A stretch of 64,000 bases of DNA, from contig OZ023275.1 in the NCBI GenBank assembly GCA_964007475.1, positions 36,575,381 through 36,639,380 of the forward strand. Direction: 5' to 3'. Position 1 is the stretch's first letter; every line of letters starts with the position of its first letter. The notes under the pieces were generated by a model that saw nothing but the letters and a program-made list of their open reading frames with translations, had not been told where the DNA came from and made no database searches. The stretch is from Hybos culiciformis (Eukaryota; Arthropoda; Insecta; Diptera; Hybotidae). The position numbers were made by a program, and so were the translations under genes. Shown here piece by piece: positions 1-13,400 of this stretch.

Positions 1-1675
1 GTTTCTTTTTGGCTTAGCTTTTGTCACAAAAACTATACAATAAAATTATTCAATAATTTATTCCGATAAAATTAAACAATAATTTATTCCAAATTTTTAA
101 ATAATTACAAAATATCGATATGCTACGATTTGGATTTTGTGTTTATTTTTATAAAATGTTTGAAAAAAATTCGAACTGTAGGATTATAAGTCTATTGACG
201 CACATTATCTGGTGTGGAATGAGGAAATAGATATTTGATTAAACTTTATTTACTAAAAATTATTGTACGAACTTAGGAATAGAAACTATACGTGAATGGG
301 ATTTATAATATACTAATAATATTAAAATTTAAATTAGACATAAAGAAAATACTCAACTTAGCGGCGGCAGACAATTTCTGTGAAAGTATAAAAACGTTTA
401 TTTATTTATTTATTTATTTAGTATACCTTAATTACAATGAATGTTTTTAAGATATCAAATAAAATGCAAGGGGTGGTTAAGACGATAGTTGCATTTGATT
501 TAGTATATTTATAAATGGATGAAAATCATTGTGTATAAAAACATTTTATTATATATATAAAATTAAAGCATTTATTCTGCATAATGTTTTCAAATCACCA
601 ATTAACATTATTTTATAATTTTTTGTTTTTCAATGAAAATTTTGTAATCCAAATATTGAGCATACAATAAAAGCTTTTTTATGCTTCCTTTTTGATTGAA
701 TCTTCCTGCTAAATTCACGCATGAATTATTTTTTTGTGTATATACAGAGGGAACGCATGGACAATTAATTAAATGTTTACCCATAAACATGTACATAGTA
801 GAACGATTTTTTTTTTGAATACAGAGAGATCCTCTTTACTTTCAAAGTTAATTTTGTAACTAAAATTATACCCTTGGGATTCTATTATCAGAAATATAAA
901 CTCTTACTAATTTTTTTTTTTTTTTTTTTGTTTTTAGTTTTTAGTTTCTTCCATATTGTTCTTTTATTGTTTGGTTAACTTTAGAGAAGCCAATTTAGAT
1001 TTATTAGAAAAGTGGAAAAGTTAGCTTTTATTTAACATTACATACAATATATATATACTTTTGAATATGTTTGTGGTGAGACTTTTAGTAAATAAAGTAA
1101 TGATATATATAAGAATTATATTAAAATTATATCCATATAATATATTATGTGTAATGTACAAAGCATATACAGTAAACAAAGTTCAGGGTTTCAGGGTTTT
1201 TATGTTTTAAAATTTATTATTGAATTGAATTGAATTTTTCAAAAATCTTTTTATAAATGATTACAATTCAATTAAATTATAGAAAATTTTGGTTCAAGAT
1301 AAAAAATTTTGAAGTTTCCAACTTTCATGTTTGTTGGTTGGTGCCAGAAGAAAAATTTTTTTCCTCAATTCTTATTCATCTGAATAAGAATGAATCTGAC
1401 ATTATTTATGAGAAGACTGTCTATATTTATTATATTTATTAATATCGAAAGTTTTGCTTGCTTGTAGAATTATTCATATACAAATTTGTATATAGTGTTC
1501 GAAATATTCTGAAGGAAATTCACATATTAATTACAAGAGGTAGACAAACTAACATAATGCTGATAAAGGTTGTTTTGTCAACATCGTTTAACATTTACTA
1601 TAATATTTATAAAATTATTATGTTTATGCTTTCGCATGATGAATATTATTTTTAATGTTCCTATAAGTGTAATTA
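1..1675. other. A+T-rich non-coding DNA, no gene seen
   Basis: Only short chance open frames occur here, full of Phe, Lys, Ile, Asn and Tyr codons as expected from A+T-rich DNA. A (TTTA)6 run lies at 397-420. A short sequence reading CAATAATTTATTCC occurs twice near 51-66 and 87-101. I see no splice-bounded coding segment, tRNA or recognisable transposon end. Confidence 0.6.
397..420. repeat. (TTTA)6 microsatellite
   Basis: Six uninterrupted TTTA units, read directly from the sequence. Confidence 0.9.
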
Positions 1676-2368
1676 AATTTGTTAATTTTTTTTCTAACTT
1701 TGGTGGAAATATTTATGTTATAGATATTTTTGCGAGACATCGAATTTTGTCTCATATGATACACTTAAAACTTTTGTATTAAAACATTGTATAAGAACCA
1801 TCCTGAGGAAGTTACAGAAAAGTCACTTTTACCATATTAATATTTTAAATGTGATGTTGTAAGAATTGAATAAACGTAAATAAGTTTATGTGATTTTTTG
1901 AAGGATTGAAAGAAGTATAAAAGATAATGTCAAAGATATGCTTGTTTAACATCGGATAAGCTTAAATACTCTGAATCCTTCGTTAATATGCTTGAAATAA
2001 AATTCAAACCAATATAATGAACTTTTAGTTGAGATGAAATATTTGATGCACTATGAAGAAGTTCATTATATGTACATATATACAGATTCTTGTTCATATT
2101 ATGTGATCATTAAAATTTCTAAATTTGGACAGTTTGAAACTTATTTAACCCAGTTTCCAACTTCAATAATAAAAAAAATTCTTTTCATATTATAATTTCC
2201 GCAACATTTCTATATTGAGTATAATTCAGAATTTTTATAGTACCAAGAAAATTTACAATCTATCCGTAGTTATACAAAATTCTATTAAAGTTTTTCGCAC
2301 TTTATTTCTAAATATAATAAGTCTGATGAATATAGATATATACAGATATGTACAAAAAATATTTCACA
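1676..2368 (+). repeat. Left arm of long inverted repeat
   Basis: About 690 bp that reappears in reverse complement at 4760-5436. Long blocks are identical apart from scattered substitutions and small indels. For example, GTATAATTCAGAATTTTTAT near 2219 is matched by its exact complement near 4900. The similarity stops sharply at the inner end after a TACAAAAAAT block (2351-2360), and at the outer end near 1676. No coding content is visible. The arms may be very long terminal inverted repeats of a DNA transposon or foldback element, or an inverted local duplication. No target-site duplication was found. Confidence 0.85.
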
Positions 2369-3503
2369 TTTTCTATAATCAACATGGGAGTATATATGCT
2401 AAAATAGAACATTAATCAATTAGTCTGACCAAAAATGGATATTTTGTTTATAATTTTATATTATGTACACTAGTACATAGAATATAGAAGAACTATTTCT
2501 ATAAAAATATTTTATTTATTTTATATATAGAATGAATATACGGTTAACTTTAAGGATGAAAGATTTTCATTTATTAAAACTCAAGGGCACTTCTTTTAAG
2601 GATAATTCACAGAAAATCCTTAACACTCTCTTATGTGTATCTCTTAGACAATAAATCAATTTGATGTAAATCACCTAAAAATATAAAGCAAAAAAAAAAA
2701 AAAAACTGAAATATATATGAAAATAATGGAAATGGAAATGAAATGTATGTGATGTGGATGGAGGATGAGAAAAAAAATTCCTTGATTAGACAAGTAATAA
2801 AAAATATGTATTTCTAAAAGTTTATTTTAGGGCAAAAGGAAATTAATTACTTCTTGAATTAATTATATGTGTACCATTTATATATTAAGGTCAACCCCCT
2901 AATGGTTACCCTAGATATTCAAAAAAAAAATTTTTTTATCAAGATGAAAATAATTTTACAAATTTCTATTTTATATTTCTAATGTTAAAAACCGAGGGTT
3001 TAATTTAATTTAAGGCAATATTAGAGCTCTTATAATTGAAAAAAAAGCACTGACATTAGATATTTACATGTATGTAATTTTAAAAATATACACATAAAAT
3101 TAGTAGTTGAATCTTTTAAAACTGAAGATGTTATAATGAACAAATTAATATTAAATTTTTGAAAATATTCCTACATAGCTTAATTTGAGAATATTGTATA
3201 AAAATTTAAATTAATTGAATTATGTCAAAACAACTTCATTTAAGTATATACAACATATTTGGGACAGAAACTTAAGTACAAGTTAGATTGAAGGTCTACT
3301 TTAATGAGCTTATAAAAAAAAAAATTCAATTATAAAAATTAATGACATATTGCATAATTTAAAATTTAAATGAATACTATCGAAATGCAGTATCTTATAA
3401 ATTAATTTTAAAACACTTTATGTACTATAAAATTTTTTAATTTCTTTTACAATCAACTTGTATCAACGTACATAACTGAAACCCCTTTGCAACGTCCAAA
3501 TTA

Positions 3504-4558
3504 TCTATATATATAAAACCGAAGTTGTATGTTTGTATGTTTGTCTGTTCCGAATAGGCTCCTAAACCGCTCAACCGATCGTTTTCAAACTTACACCATG
3601 TCTTTGTGTCAGGTCGGGGGTCGTTATAGGCTATTTTAAAATTTGATTGGCCTCCTACCCAGAGACCTACCCTGGGGCGGACTTCAGAAGTTCGTCCGAT
3701 TTCATTCAAATTTGGTATGTAAAAAGAGCACTGATATCACACACAAATTTCGTAACAAAAAATTGGTTGACCTCCTACCCAGGGATCTCCCATGGGGGCG
3801 GACTTCAAAAGTTCGACCGATTTGATTCAAATTCGGTACGTAAGAAGACGAAATAATTACACACAAATTACGTAACAAAAATTTTGTTGACCTCCTACCC
3901 AGGGACCTCGCCTCGGGGCGGACTTTAAAAGTTCGTCCGATTTCATTCAAATTTGGTATGTAAAAAGAGGAACTGATTACACACAAATTTCGTAACAAAA
4001 AATTTATTGACCTCCTACCCTAGGGGAGGACTTCAAAAGTTTGTCCGATTTCATTTAAATTTGGTACATAAAAATGATTAAACACAAGAATTTCGTAACA
4101 AAAAATTTGTCCCACTCTTTTTAGGAGCCTTTTCAAATATATAGAAATCAAATATTAAATATTAAAAACTGAACCACTCAACCGATCGTTTCAAAATTTA
4201 CACCGTCTCTTTCTCTCGGGGTCGTTATAGGCTATTTTAAAATTTGAATGGCCTCCCAGAAACCCCTCCCGGGGAGGACTGCAAAAGTTCTTCCGATTTC
4301 ATTCAAATTTGATTCAAAAAAAGCGTAAATGAATAAAAACACAAATTTGGTTTGGTTTGGAAACCTGTTTAAGGGAAGGATATCATTCGATTTAATGCAA
4401 TTAAGTGTTGAATAAGTAGAAATGATAAATATTAATTCTCCTTATATATTTTCCCAAATTTATAAAATAACTAGCTCCTATAATTGTTCATCAATCTGAC
4501 AACAAAAATTTCACTTAAAACGTGTGTTCCACAACAACGTGTGTGCGGGTACAGCTAG
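3504..4558 (+). mobile_element. Non-autonomous Helitron with internal tandem repeats
   Basis: The element starts with TC followed by TATATATATA and ends with GCGGGTACAGCTAG, the CTRR-type Helitron 3' end. The base before it is A and the base after it is T, so it sits exactly between A and T, the usual Helitron target. No terminal inverted repeats are present. The head (CTCAACCGATCG motif, a sentence-like block at 3564-3656) occurs a second time at about 4170-4257. Between the two heads lies a 120-bp minisatellite. No Rep/helicase coding is present, so it depends on proteins made elsewhere. The subterminal hairpin before CTAG looks decayed. From memory, such repeat-filled Helitrons are common in insects. 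Confidence 0.8.
3651..4100 (+). repeat. 120-bp minisatellite inside the Helitron
   Basis: The phrase CCTCCTACCC starts at 3651, 3771, 3891 and 4011, an exact 120-bp period. Each unit continues with a GC-rich palindromic patch (CCCAGGGA..CCCTGGGG-type), then CGGACTTCAAAAGTTCG, a CCGATTT-CATTCAAATTTGG block and CACACAAATTTCGTAACAAA. The fourth unit is shortened. A further partial copy starts at about 4251 after the second head. Because 120 is divisible by three, frames stay open through several units on both strands; I regard these as non-functional. Confidence 0.88.
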
Positions 4559-4759
4559 TTTTATATAAAACAGACTAGAAGAAATCAGTATGTTTGCATA
4601 ATTTTATACTAGTTTAAATTTTCATGACTGTGTACCAACGAATTCCATACATATTTTTATTCCTATTTCTTATATGTTATATAAATTAGCTGAGCTTATA
4701 ATCCAATAATTGTGTAGTATGTATTTGTAAAATTCAAAATAAAAATGTTAATAACAATT

Positions 4760-5436
4760 TGTGAATTATTTTTTGTACATATCTGTATATATCTGTATTC
4801 ATCAGACTTATTATATTTAGAAATAAAGTGCGAAAAACTTTAATAGAATTTTGTATAACTACGGATAGATTGTAAATTTTCTTGGTACTATAAAAATTCT
4901 GAATTATACTCAATATAGAAATTATAATATGAAAAGAATTTTTTTTATTATTGAAGTTGGAAACTGGGTTAAATAAGTTTCAAACTGTCCGAATTTAGAA
5001 ATTTTAATGATCACATAATATGAACAAGAATCTGTATATATGTACATATAATGAACTTCTTCATAGTGCATCAAATATTTCATCTCAACTTAATGTTGGT
5101 TTGATATTTATTTCAAGCATATTAACAAAGGATTCAGAGTATTTAATCTTATCCGATGTTGAACAAGCATATCTTTGACATTATCTTTTATACTATTTTC
5201 ATTTCTTCAAAAAATCACATAAACTTATTTACGTTTATGCAATTCTTACAACATTACACTTAAAATATTAATATGGTAAAAGTGCCTTTTGTTTAACTCC
5301 TCAGGATTGATCTTATTACATACAATGTTTTAATACAAAAGTTTTAAGTGTATCATATGAGAAAAAATTCGATGTCTCGCAAAAATATCTATAACATAAA
5401 TATTTCCACCAAAGTTAGAAAAAAAATTAACAAATT
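4760..5436 (-). repeat. Right arm of long inverted repeat
   Basis: Reverse-complement partner of 1676-2368. The two arms flank a spacer of about 2.4 kb that holds the Helitron at 3504-4558. Differences from the left arm are mostly point changes plus a small divergent stretch near 5285-5325, where the left copy reads differently around 1795-1830. This much divergence argues against a simple assembly fold-back of one sequence. Confidence 0.85.
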
Positions 5437-8400
5437 ATGTATATAAAAATTAGGAACAAATATTTGCACCTTGCAGAATTTTGTAATTTACAATGAAAAC
5501 ATAAATATTATGGTTTTGACATTTTCTATGTAGCCTGATTGCATTTTTGCGCTACAGGTGTTATTTTTTATTTTCTATATAAATTTAATTTAAATTCGCA
5601 CATAAAAGAAATTTTTTATTTTTTTTGTTTTCATATAATTTTATGTTTACAGCACATAAATTTTTTGTTTTTTATTTCAAGAATCACACTTTTAATTTTT
5701 TTTTTTTTTTTTAATTTTATTTATATATGGCTCACCTAATTTTTTATTTCAATTAATTTTATTAAAATTTTTTTTTTATTATTTAATATTTACACTTTTA
5801 AGAAATTCTGAAAATGACTTGTTTTATTCACCTACTTTTGAGAGAATAAAATTTATAAATTCCATTCAACAAGTCTTATATAAAATTTTCATAAATCTTA
5901 AGAGTTATTATTATTATTATTATTATTATTTTTAATTTTAATTTTTTTTTTTTTGATTGTTTGGTTTTGAATGACCGAATTCGTATTTTTTTTTTTAAAA
6001 AAACCTCAACAATCTACATCTGATAAAAACTTTTTTTATTTTCAAAATATTTATATGTATATATAATGAACTAGAACACCTTAACAGCATATATTATATA
6101 AACAATGAAGAGAATTCAAATCAGATTTTAATTTTTCACATATTTTTTTTTTTTTTTTGAGAGTTATATTATTACATAATAATAAATTTGAAGGTTTGTC
6201 TCGAGATCACTCACCTGTGCAAAAAAAAAAGTAAATCTTTACAATATTTTATAGATGTTCGATTAAGTTAATCACAATTTCGGTTTTTTTCTTTGCTTAA
6301 AAACATTATTTTGATTATAAATTGAAAAATATTGGCATATATCAACTTTTACTCTAGTAGGGTAGGCCTTCGACCTTGGTATCGGTTCGTACTATATGCA
6401 AAGCATGTACCTAAGTTTTTGATCTGCCTGGGTAAAAAAAGCAAACTTTTTGGTATTGAACTATTCTTTTCGCTGGGATAGAGTTATTATAATTTATAAG
6501 TTTTGTTGGTGCCGGTTTAAAGTTTCAAAACTCAAATCAAAAATATTAAAATTTAATATTTTCCCAATTTTTTAACAGCATCCATATAATAAATAAAATA
6601 GAAAATTAGACGGGGATTAAAGTTATCATCTTTCTTGTTTTTCAAATATGTGTACTTATAGAGACAAACATTTCCAACATAATGTTTGCTTAATTCATTG
6701 TTAATTTTTTTGGATTTATTTCAATTTCCGTTTAAATATTTTTATGTACAATTTTATATATATGAAATTTTAAATAAATTTTAATTTTTTGACTCTATCG
6801 ATGTACACGAAAAAAAAAATTAAACAACTTCTCTTTATATGTTTGTTGGATTTTACGCATTGCAGGAAATAAAAAGCAACAGACAAAATGACACTCGAAA
6901 AATAAATTTGAATTCAATTTTTGTTTTTGTGATATTGTGGGCGGCAGCAGGTCAAATTTTTAAATAATATTATTTTTATTGTTTAGCAGAAAAAAATAAA
7001 TAAAAATAAAAAATTAAATAAAATAAAAGTTATTACTCATAAAAATCTTGGTTTTTTTTTGTAGAATTTTGAAATGAGATGATTAAACGAATTCTGTATT
7101 TGATATGTCTCAATAGAACTTATAGCGACAATTATTGTTATAGAGTGAAAATTTATTTCATAAATTATTCCTTTATTCTATAATTAAAGTATATTGAAAG
7201 TGGAAAGAACATGCAATTAAATCTGAATCATTAATGAAGCCTAAAAATGATTCGATGATTAGATACTGGAGTTCACTGCAAACAGCTTTCGAAAATTTTT
7301 ATTCTGAGTTCTGAGAGAGATTTTGCCGGCAAAATTCCAAAAAACCAAAAACGAAATTATATTTACCATAAATTTTATTTCTGAGGTTGAAATCAATTTT
7401 TAAAATAGATATATATTTATATATGTATATTAAGCGCATATAAAAGTGAATGCTTTACGAATCAGACAAAATTTTTTTAGTATGTCAAAAAAAAAATTAA
7501 GTACAGAATAAACATAAATAAATTATCTTGTATAGTGTGCAAATAATTAACTTTTTCATAATGAACTTACATTATACGTATGTATACAACGATCACACAA
7601 AAAATATGTACAATGTAAGTAGGAAGCGACAGGTTTTTTTTATTTTTTGTGAATTTTTTTTATTTTGAATTAAATTGAATTTTTAATGGCACTCAAGAGA
7701 TAAAATAATTATTTAAAGTTATCTCATAGTACAAATTATTTTCATAATAATAAAAATATTTCAGAATTAATTTTTTTCTTTAAAAATATTTTTTGACCTT
7801 TGCATCAAGAAACATTATGATTATTTTAATACAAATTTTGTTTTTATTGTGTATATTTATTTTTGCATTATATTACCACAGTTGATAGTATTTCATATTT
7901 TCTGAAATAATTTTCAAGGTTAATGACTTAATCATTTATTATTTTTCATTCTTTAGTAATATTCAATTAAGTTTTACTTTTACAAATCACTATAATGTGT
8001 GTTTTTTTTTTTTTTTAATGAATGGGAATGAAATAATTTTGAAACTTTTTTTTTTAATTCATCGTATAATTTTTTTTTATATAATTATATAGTAACTAAA
8101 TATTGGATTTTCCGAAATTATGTACATACAAATAGACAATATTTATGTTTTGAAAGAAACATTTAGGTACATATTATTTATTTATGTGGTATGTATTTAC
8201 AAATTATTTAATAATTATTTATGAACGATTAAATTTTTACAATATTTTCAACTTAAAATTAATTATAAATTTTGGTTATTTTAAAAATTAATTTTATCAC
8301 ACATACATAATAGAATGTAGTTTAAATGAATTTTGGTAAATATTGATAAAAATATAACAAATTAGTTTGCCCATCAATAATAATTAAATTACTATACATA

Positions 8401-8497
8401 TATATTCAATATTTGTGGTTCTTTATACTTTTTTATATAATATTTATTATTTCTAAGAAATAGTTTAAATCATAAAACTTAATTTTTATATAAAGCA
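5437..8497. other. A+T-rich non-coding DNA with one GC-richer patch
   Basis: No gene recognised. A (TTA)n run occurs at 5906-5930. A clearly less A+T-rich patch at about 6350-6530 reads partly open on the minus strand in two adjacent frames and may be a degraded transposon fragment; I could not name it. The rest is homopolymer-rich sequence. Confidence 0.55.
5906..5930. repeat. (TTA)n microsatellite
   Basis: About eight TTA units in a row. Confidence 0.85.
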
Positions 8498-8736
8498 GTT
8501 GCTTTCCTATTTGTCCAAACGACTATTTTATGCTTTTGAGGTTTTGATTGATTACCATTTCTGGATACCTATACTATATGTCGAATCTATATTTCATAAA
8601 AAGTTTTTGATTTTTTGAACAAAACTGTAAAATTTTTAATGAGATATATATGTTCGACATACCCAGAAATAGTAATCATTAATCAATCATAAAATAAAAA
8701 GCTTAAAATGGTCGTTTGGACAAAAAGAAATGCAAC
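8498..8736. mobile_element. Palindromic MITE (about 240 bp)
   Basis: The left arm GTTGCTTTCCTATTTGTCC and following 60 bases match the reverse complement of the right arm, which ends GGACAAAAAGAAATGCAAC. Arms are about 75 bp with roughly one mismatch per ten bases, and both contain TTTGTCCAAACGAC and a GATTGATTA block. The centre is A+T-rich and has no coding capacity. The structure fits a non-autonomous DNA transposon. I found no convincing target duplication and cannot assign a superfamily. Confidence 0.75.
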
Positions 8737-10021
8737 CGACGATATGTAAAATTTGGCAAAAAAAATTTTCTATGTATTAAAAAAAAATTACGAACTCAAA
8801 AATTTTATTTTAAAAATTTTCTGTAAAACTTATTAATTTTAACTGAAATTCAATATTAGCATCAGTATTTGTCCAATTTAAATCATTTTCGATTTATAAA
8901 TATATACAAATAAAAAAAACCTTTTTATATTAATTTCCCTATATAAAAAAATGTTTTAAAATCTGATTACATACTTTAGTCAAATTATGTGATCATTTTT
9001 GTCTATAATTACATTGGAAAAATTTTTTACTTATCATTGTTAATTTATTTCGTACGATAGCTCATGAAGTACATTCCTCCATAAAATTAAATTTTCTTAT
9101 TTGTTTTTTGGCCAGCTTACCATCAAAAATTAAAAAAAATTTGCTCAAATATTAGTAGCAAATAGATTGGATTGGAACACGTACTTTTAAATATGCGTAT
9201 TTTGTTCTTTTATCACTGAATTCGTGTATAAAATAATATGCACAATATACCTACATTAAATTTTAAACAATTTACAAAAGTTTTTTTATGCCTCAAAAAA
9301 CTATAAATAAAAATTAATATAAAATTAAAATTGTTTAATATTGAAGCTACATTTTAGAACAAAAAATAAAAAATTTTTCTTTTCATATTATATTTTATTA
9401 TCTGTTTAAGATAAAAATTAAATTTTATATAATTATATGAGTGAGTAAAAAATTTAATAATTGAAATTTCAAAATTAAAAATTTTAAAATAATTTAAATT
9501 TTACGAATTTTATTTTCATCAAAAAGTTCCCAAATAGGACAATTATCGTTAGAAAAATATGAATAAATAGGTGGATATGGATATTTTCTACAGAATACAA
9601 CGACAAAATTTAAAAGTAGTTTGTTAATGCTAATTCAATAAAACTGAATTTAATTTATTTAATTTACATAATCTTTTTTAAAAATTCAATTCCAATTTAT
9701 ATTTTAAAGAAACATTTTTCTGTTTTTGTTAAAAACACTTGATATAAAGGATTTTCAGATTTGTCATCAAAATCACAAATTGAAATAAGATGTAAAATTT
9801 TATTCCAAAAATGAATATAATTTTATTTCGTATTATTTGTGCAAACAAACAAAAATATCAGATGCTCTGAAAACAAATTCAGCTTTAGAAGTATATTTAC
9901 ACATTAAATTTGTTTGACATAAATATTCATTGATGAAAATCTATATATGAATGTTGCATATATGTATACATAAATTTTTGTGTACATATATGCCTACATA
10001 AAATATAAAATATTGTATATT

Positions 10022-10041
10022 GTATATATATATATATATAT
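10022..10041. repeat. (TA)n microsatellite
   Basis: Twenty bases of alternating TA. Confidence 0.85.
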
Positions 10042-10361
10042 TAAATATTTATATATATATAGGTAGTAATATGTTGTGTAATGTGTATAAAAATAAATGA
10101 TAAATTCCAGGTATTTAAATATTAATTAAATTGTTCAATTTTCCAACTCAATTTAACAAATTTGCTTATATGTTTTTGTATTTAATATGATTTTTAATAT
10201 GATATTTAATATGATTTTAATCTTTGAATAATTAGATTGTCATGTTCATTTAAATAAAACATATCCAAAATGTTTTAATAAAATTTTCAAGCAAACGCAA
10301 CCGATGTGAATATTTAATGTTTTATATATCATCATCATTATTATTATAATTAAGAAATTAT

Positions 10362-10363
<2 letters not shown>

Positions 10364-10406
<43 letters not shown>

Positions 10407-10418
10407 ATATATATATGT
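10364..10418. repeat. Interrupted (AT)n microsatellite
   Basis: Alternating AT broken once by an extra T near 10393. Confidence 0.88.
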
Positions 10419-13400
10419 ATTTCAAAAAATCATTGCTTAAATAAATAGAAGAAAATTTTTTGGAAAAATAATTTTTTGGTTTCTGGTTTCGACCAACAAG
10501 GTCTCTGTAAGACGACATCTTACATTTAAATTTAATTTTGGTTAATTAGGTCAAAATGTATATTAAAGTGTTTTTGCACTTAGAAATTTTAGAATAATAT
10601 ACATAATTTATAAGAGTGTGATATTGTTTACTTGAAATTTATGTAATCTACTTATGTAATCAATGCAATTAATATAGAAACAGACCATCAAATTTTCATT
10701 ATAGTAGATTTAAAGAAAATTGGAAAAGTCTTATATGAAATATATTATATACAATACCACCACAATACATTATATTGTAGAATCGCTCTTTGTGTGTATA
10801 AATAATTTTTTTTTTTATTTTTTTATCATAATTTTGATTTTTTTTTAAATAAAACTGACATACACGCATAATAATACCTTTAATAAATCATACAAAATTT
10901 TATTTTATACTGTGAATTATGCGGGAAAATTTTTGTCTTAAATTTATAATTAAGAAAATATTCTTTAAGATTTCGAAAATTTGCCGCAAAATATAAACGA
11001 GCAAACAAAAAAAATAAAATAAAATAATAAGAAGAAAAAAAACAGCAGAATATTTTATGATTTGTAAAATCATAAAAATTCTATAATTTATTATCTTCAA
11101 GTTTTACAAAATCAAAATTGTCACAGTTGACATGTTTTAGAGGATTTAGAAAAATATGTTTTTCCTTTTTTTTTGAATATATGGTAAAATTCTAAATAAA
11201 ACATTTTAAAAGAATTTGAGGAGACAATAAAAAGATTTTTTCTTTTCTTAAAAATTTTATTTTTTTTAAAAAATTACACTGTTGAAAATTTTAATTTATT
11301 TGCGGAAAATTTTAATATTTTTTATCCGGACATTTTTATATTGATGGTTTTTGAAAAAAAATAAATAAAATTATTTAAATATATTTTGCAAAAAATAAAA
11401 TAAAATAAAAATGATAATAAAACAAATTATGAAAATATTTGGAAATGTTTTGATATTCTTTTAATTGATTAACTAACCCATAATAAATATGTCAACGCAG
11501 AAATGTTTCTAATATTAAAAGATAAAAATAAACAAATTTATGGGCGTAAGTTGAATTTTTCTTTCTCGTCTACCAATCATTTTGGAATTCAAAAAGCAAA
11601 TTTATTTGCCGCCTCACACTAAAATACAAAAAAAAAATAGATGTGAACAACATTCACTTTCGGCAGATTAGTGACCAATAATCGTTCTTGAATTGAAATT
11701 TTATGTCATAATGACAAATTTGACAAGAGTTTAAATATGTTTTAATAATGTTATTCTTTTATATAATTATTTAAATATTTACTGAATATTGGAGTAAATA
11801 TTATTGGAAAATATTAGAAATTCATTTTAACTGACAAAAGATAATATTGCCTATATTTAAGAAAAATTCAATCAATAAAATAGAAAGAAAAATTGTTTAA
11901 AAGAACTTTTGTGAGGGTGTACGCAAACAATTATGTAACGTTGCAGTGCAACGGTGCAGACTGGTATACAGATGTAACACTGCAGTGCAACATTTTTTAC
12001 TGTTTGCAGTTTTTACTATATAAAATTATGTTTTCTGTTTAACTTTCAGTAATAAAAAATAAAAATAATTTATATATGACGATATCTTTCTTTTATGTAT
12101 AATAGTCTAAGTATAATATTTGCCAAAAAGCAGCTTAATAATATTGTGTGAACTATGTCTGTTTTAGTAAAGAATTTATACGAACTATAATTTCAGAGAT
12201 TGTTTTTGACTTTAGAATGTAGTTTTTTTTTTTTTTGTTACATCAAAACCCACCCACGGATATTTTTATATTATTTTCTGTATAAGCTTTTATTTATTTT
12301 TTGCATATTATATAGGTTAAGGCCAAGATGAGAATCAAAATGCTTTTAAGAAATGAATAAAGATTTATTTTTTTGAAATTACATTGTAAAGTATAGTTAT
12401 CTAAATATATATTTTTTTGGTATGAAATATATATATATGTATGTTTATGCATAAGAATAAAACTAAAAATATTTGAAATTTTTTTCTAAGAATTTGGGTG
12501 ATAATTTATGCATGAACATTTAAATTAGCTTCATAATGGATTTTATAATAATAATGTTAATATTACATTATTATTGTAATTTATATTAAGCATAACAATA
12601 TTTATTATGTAGGTAATCCATTTTTATCAAAACTAATCTATTATTATTCAAGTTATATTTAGATTTTCTTCTTCGTTTTGATCCGGGTACGGGATATATT
12701 TACATCTCTAGATAGTGTATATTTAGGGAAGAAAAATTGTGTTTTCAAATCAAAGTTAATTATAATAAATAATAATAAATAACAAAATAAATTAAGTAAA
12801 ACTACATTGAAATATAACATAACAGATCGATCACTAATAAAACTGTGGATAAAATTGTTATTTCTATAAGTTCCGTAGAAATTGATAAAAGTTTTGGCAT
12901 GTTTGATTTTTTTTTTTAAAACCAGAACCGTGATCTCTTTTCATAAAATGAAAAATAAAAAAATGATATTAATGTTGGTATGTATTTAAAAAACGACTTC
13001 AAGGAGTCAAACCGTCTAATACCTATAACTGTTACAGCTTGTTGAGTATTAGGAACATTTATGTATCGATCCATAGAGAAAACCAAGGATTCGTAAATTA
13101 TTGCACAGAGAAAACCAAGAATGCTGATTGCACAAAACTTAATTCAAAAACCAACATAAATTTTAAGATAAAAAGGGTTTTTTCTACAAGTTTTATCCCA
13201 TTGAAACATAGAAGCTCTAGCATAGAAAAAGAAAAGGATATTTTTTTTATTTAAATATTTTTAAAAATATTATATATATATATCTTAGTTAGATAAGATT
13301 ATCAAGTGCTTATCTATTTAATGCAACATTGTATACAATATATACATACTTATATATGTATATATATTTAATATTTTTAATAATTTAAATATGAAAATTT

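Noticed and set aside
3437..3998. Overlapping open frames on both strands with repeating 40-residue peptides
   Set aside because: They result from the 120-bp minisatellite in the Helitron, whose period is a multiple of three.
12988..13254. AAACGACTTCAAGGAG motif followed by a 71-codon frame, reminiscent of repeat ends seen in insects
   Set aside because: No matching second end or target duplication, and the frame matches no domain. Too weak to call an element.
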